Assembly (NCBI GenBank): GCA_016781115.1
Contig: JADDQX010000113.1
Span: forward strand, 1 to 7,085
Reading direction: 5' to 3'
Source of the DNA: Actinomycetota bacterium
Lineage (GTDB): Bacteria > Actinomycetota > CADDZG01 > WHSQ01
Length of the DNA stretch: 7,085 nt
Shown piece after piece: positions 4,941 to 7,085 of this stretch (its first letter is position 1; each line of letters begins with the position of its first letter). The translations under genes were made by a program, and so were the position numbers. The notes below the pieces were generated by a model. That model saw only the letters and a list, made by a program, of their open reading frames with translations, was not told the origin of the DNA and did not search any database.

Positions 4941-7085
4941 CTACTGGGCGAGCTTTCGCAGGGCCGCCCAGTCCTCTTTTGCCTCGCGGAGATCGGTCTC
5001 GCTGACCAGCAGGTACGACCAGCGGGGGGACCCTACCGATAGCCCGTCGTTCGCGTATGCCGCCCACCGCTGGGCCGCATCACGTTTAGCACGCACCTCG
5101 CTGCTGTTCAGGTCCCGGTCCGCCTTGACCTCGACGAGCAGGTGCTCGCCGCTGCTTTCAACAATGACGAAGTCGGGTTCATAGCGGTTGCCACCCTCGG
5201 TCCACACGATCGGGAGGTCCCCCTGGTGGAGTCGCACCCAGACGTCCACGAGGTCGCTGTTGTCGGCGACGAGCGCGAGGTCGCGCTCGGTGGAGCTGTC
5301 GAACCAGGCGAGTGCGTACATGCCGCGCGTCCACCCGTCGAACGCCTGGCCGCGCACCGGCAGCGCTCTAGGGTCGGGGTTGATGACGCGAGTGTTGGTT
5401 CGGACCCGGTCTAGCGACACGAGGTCGACGACAGGGTCCAGGTCGGGTCGGCTTACGTGCTTGCGGTACTCGGCCATGACGATCTGCCCGAGGCGAGCGC
5501 CGGCCCGCTCCAGGTACGCGGCCAGCAGTTCGTCGGCGCCGCCGTTGAGGCCGTCCATGAAAGCGGCAACGATCCGCTCGGCGGCGCGGGTCTGCGTCCC
5601 GTCGTCGGCTCGGGCGGCGAGCACCGGCAGTGCGAGCAGCGTGTCTCGTAGCTGGCCGCGTAACTCGCTCGCTGGGATCAGCGAGCCTTGTGCCCTGACC
5701 GTGTCGGCTGCAGTGCTTGTGACGGGTCGCACGGTCTTCGTGCCGGTTGCGGGGTCCAGGACTACTCGGGCGCCGAGGAGCACGCGGCGCAACTCTGTCT
5801 GTGGATCGGCTCGCAGTCGGCGGCCAAGGGCCCGGAATGGCTCGTCGTCGTGCACGTCGCTGAGGCGGAACACGACAGGCCGCGGGACCACGCGTACTCG
5901 TGGAACGCGGATCACCCGCCGCGGCGCCAGCGTCGGTGCGGCCAGTGCTTCCTCAGCCTCGCCGGCGGCAAGCCGGTCGTCGGAGGAGGTCAGGGAGGGT
6001 GCTGGTGCGGGTGGAGGACCGTCGCCAGTGCGTGGCGCACCTTCGAGGCCCGATCCGCCCAAGGCGGCAGGGTTGTCCGCCGTCGACTTGTCTGCCAGCC
6101 CGGTGGTGATCTCCTCGGTCTCACGCACGACCACGGGCTCGCCGGCAGCGTTCGCGCGTAAGAAGGATCGGGTGACGTAGTCCACGAACTGCTCCGCGAG
6201 CACGCCGCGCTTGGCAAGCAGGTCCTCGTATCGCTCGTGCGCAAGCACCTCCAAGGTATCGAGCATCTCGACTCCTTGGTAGCTCCCCCACGGCAGCCGG
6301 AGCCCGCGGCCGAGGACCTGCTCAGTCAGGATGACGCTGACCGACGGCTGCGCGCTGAGCAGGACGTAGACGTTCTTGACGTCCCAGCCTTCCTTGAGCA
6401 TGGCCACGCTGACCACGATGCGGATCGGGCTGTCCGCGTCCTCGACGGCGGCCAGGCGCGCCAGCGCGGCCGGCTCGTCGGCCTCCTTTGCGTTCGAGTG
6501 CACCACCAAGACGGCGTCCCGGTGCCGGCCCTCCCGGAAGCTGTCGCTGCGGACCGTGTCTGCGATCTGGTCGGCTTCCTCGGTGTTGCGGGCGACCACG
6601 AGCATGATCGGGTTGATCGCCGGCAGTCCTCGGCGACGACTCCAGTCCTGCGCGATGGCTCGCTTGTGATCTAGCAGGACGAGCCCGTCGAGCAGCTTCG
6701 TGGCCAGGTCGTGCTTGTCGTCCTTGCGCCCGACGATGACCGGCGTCTTGACGTAGCGCTCGGCGATGGCAGCGGCCAGCGGGTAGCGGTAGATGATCTG
6801 GTCACTGGGCGTCTTCTTGTGCGGGGTCGCGGTCAGCCCTACCAGCGCCCAGGGGTTGAGGTCGCGCACCGCCTCGCTGAAGCGGGGGCCGTAGTACAGG
6901 TGGTGCTCGTCGGCGAAGACCACCAGGGGGCTGGCGTCCTGCAGCCGCCTGTAGAAGCCAGCTCCCAGGCCTTCCTGGAACCGGTGGGTGCGTCGTCCCT
7001 GCACGGTGTCCGGGCGTACGAGCGACTGCACGCTGAAGGCGTAGACCTTGACGGTGTCCGGGTCGTCCATGGCGCGGGCGGTGGC
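4941..7085 (-). CDS. SF2 DEAD/DEAH helicase with C-terminal PD-(D/E)XK nuclease, type III Res-like, N-terminus missing
   Basis: Partial gene: the frame is open through the right edge, so the first visible ATG (7070) is internal and Walker A lies outside. Numbering from that Met, the helicase core shows motif II DEHH at 54-57, motif III GLTATP at 78-83, SVAMLKEGWDVKNV at 221-234 and motif VI QVLGRGLRLP at 251-260. A Pro/Ala/Ser-rich linker follows at about 325-385. The C-terminus has YEPDF (630-634) and VEVK (646-649), the PD-(D/E)XK residues of a metal-dependent nuclease. DEHH, the GRGLR motif and a terminal nuclease match restriction subunits of type III systems, which translocate or switch on DNA by ATP hydrolysis and cut with a Mod methyltransferase. 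No mod gene is visible; one may lie upstream, to the right. A stand-alone helicase-nuclease defence protein is the alternative. It is convergent with trlF. Confidence 0.88.
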   Translation of the reverse strand, partial: ATARAMDDPDTVKVYAFSVQSLVRPDTVQGRRTHRFQEGLGAGFYRRLQDASPLVVFADEHHLYYGPRFSEAVRDLNPWALVGLTATPHKKTPSDQIIYRYPLAAAIAERYVKTPVIVGRKDDKHDLATKLLDGLVLLDHKRAIAQDWSRRRGLPAINPIMLVVARNTEEADQIADTVRSDSFREGRHRDAVLVVHSNAKEADEPAALARLAAVEDADSPIRIVVSVAMLKEGWDVKNVYVLLSAQPSVSVILTEQVLGRGLRLPWGSYQGVEMLDTLEVLAHERYEDLLAKRGVLAEQFVDYVTRSFLRANAAGEPVVVRETEEITTGLADKSTADNPAALGGSGLEGAPRTGDGPPPAPAPSLTSSDDRLAAGEAEEALAAPTLAPRRVIRVPRVRVVPRPVVFRLSDVHDDEPFRALGRRLRADPQTELRRVLLGARVVLDPATGTKTVRPVTSTAADTVRAQGSLIPASELRGQLRDTLLALPVLAARADDGTQTRAAERIVAAFMDGLNGGADELLAAYLERAGARLGQIVMAEYRKHVSRPDLDPVVDLVSLDRVRTNTRVINPDPRALPVRGQAFDGWTRGMYALAWFDSSTERDLALVADNSDLVDVWVRLHQGDLPIVWTEGGNRYEPDFVIVESSGEHLLVEVKADRDLNSSEVRAKRDAAQRWAAYANDGLSVGSPRWSYLLVSETDLREAKEDWAALRKLAQ

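Noticed and set aside
5188..6180. A 330-codon plus-strand open frame opposite the helicase gene
   Set aside because: The product is mostly Ser, Arg and Ala, and the opposite strand carries clear helicase and nuclease motifs; it is antisense noise.
1..7085. CRISPR array, tRNA or rRNA genes
   Set aside because: No regularly spaced direct repeats and no cloverleaf or conserved rRNA segments were seen on either strand.

Overview
The base composition (high GC, third codon positions mostly G or C) and a repeated start-site layout without ribosome binding sites point to an actinobacterium. The window looks like an accessory region. A serine recombinase runs off the left edge, small orphan genes sit on alternating strands, and two large nucleic-acid-processing genes fill the right two thirds.

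Left to right: (1) 1-111, minus strand, the N-terminus of a serine recombinase (resolvase/invertase type), cut by the left edge. (2) 112-505, no convincing gene, but a cluster of GTGGGAC heptamers and inverted repeats that may be recombinase or repressor binding sites. (3) 506-1627, four small genes in strand order + - + -: two 79-residue two-helix membrane proteins, a 72-residue soluble acidic protein and a 114-residue protein of unknown function. (4) 1757-4780, plus strand, a 1007-residue protein joining an N-terminal PHP phosphoesterase domain to an ABC/SMC-type ATPase with a long coiled-coil insertion (TrlF-type; a strong candidate anti-phage effector). (5) 4781-4940, a convergent spacer with a near-perfect palindrome and a stretch of coding-like minus-strand codons. 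(6) 4941 to the right edge, minus strand, the C-terminal part of a superfamily 2 helicase with a terminal PD-(D/E)XK nuclease, resembling the restriction subunit (Res) of type III restriction-modification systems; its N-terminus lies outside.

No two neighbouring genes share an operon in this window; every adjacent pair is convergent or divergent. Five starts (recombinase, three of the small genes, trlF) are preceded by TANNNT exactly 5-6 bases before the start codon with no usable Shine-Dalgarno sequence, which suggests leaderless transcription. Convergent pairs meet over dyads, the clearest being a perfect 7-bp hairpin whose two arms carry the two stop codons.

The most interesting combination is the PHP-ATPase facing a type III Res-like helicase-nuclease beside a recombinase: a likely defence island. 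The trlF gene uses more A/T-ending codons than the helicase gene, so the two may have arrived separately. Whether they cooperate cannot be decided from this window.
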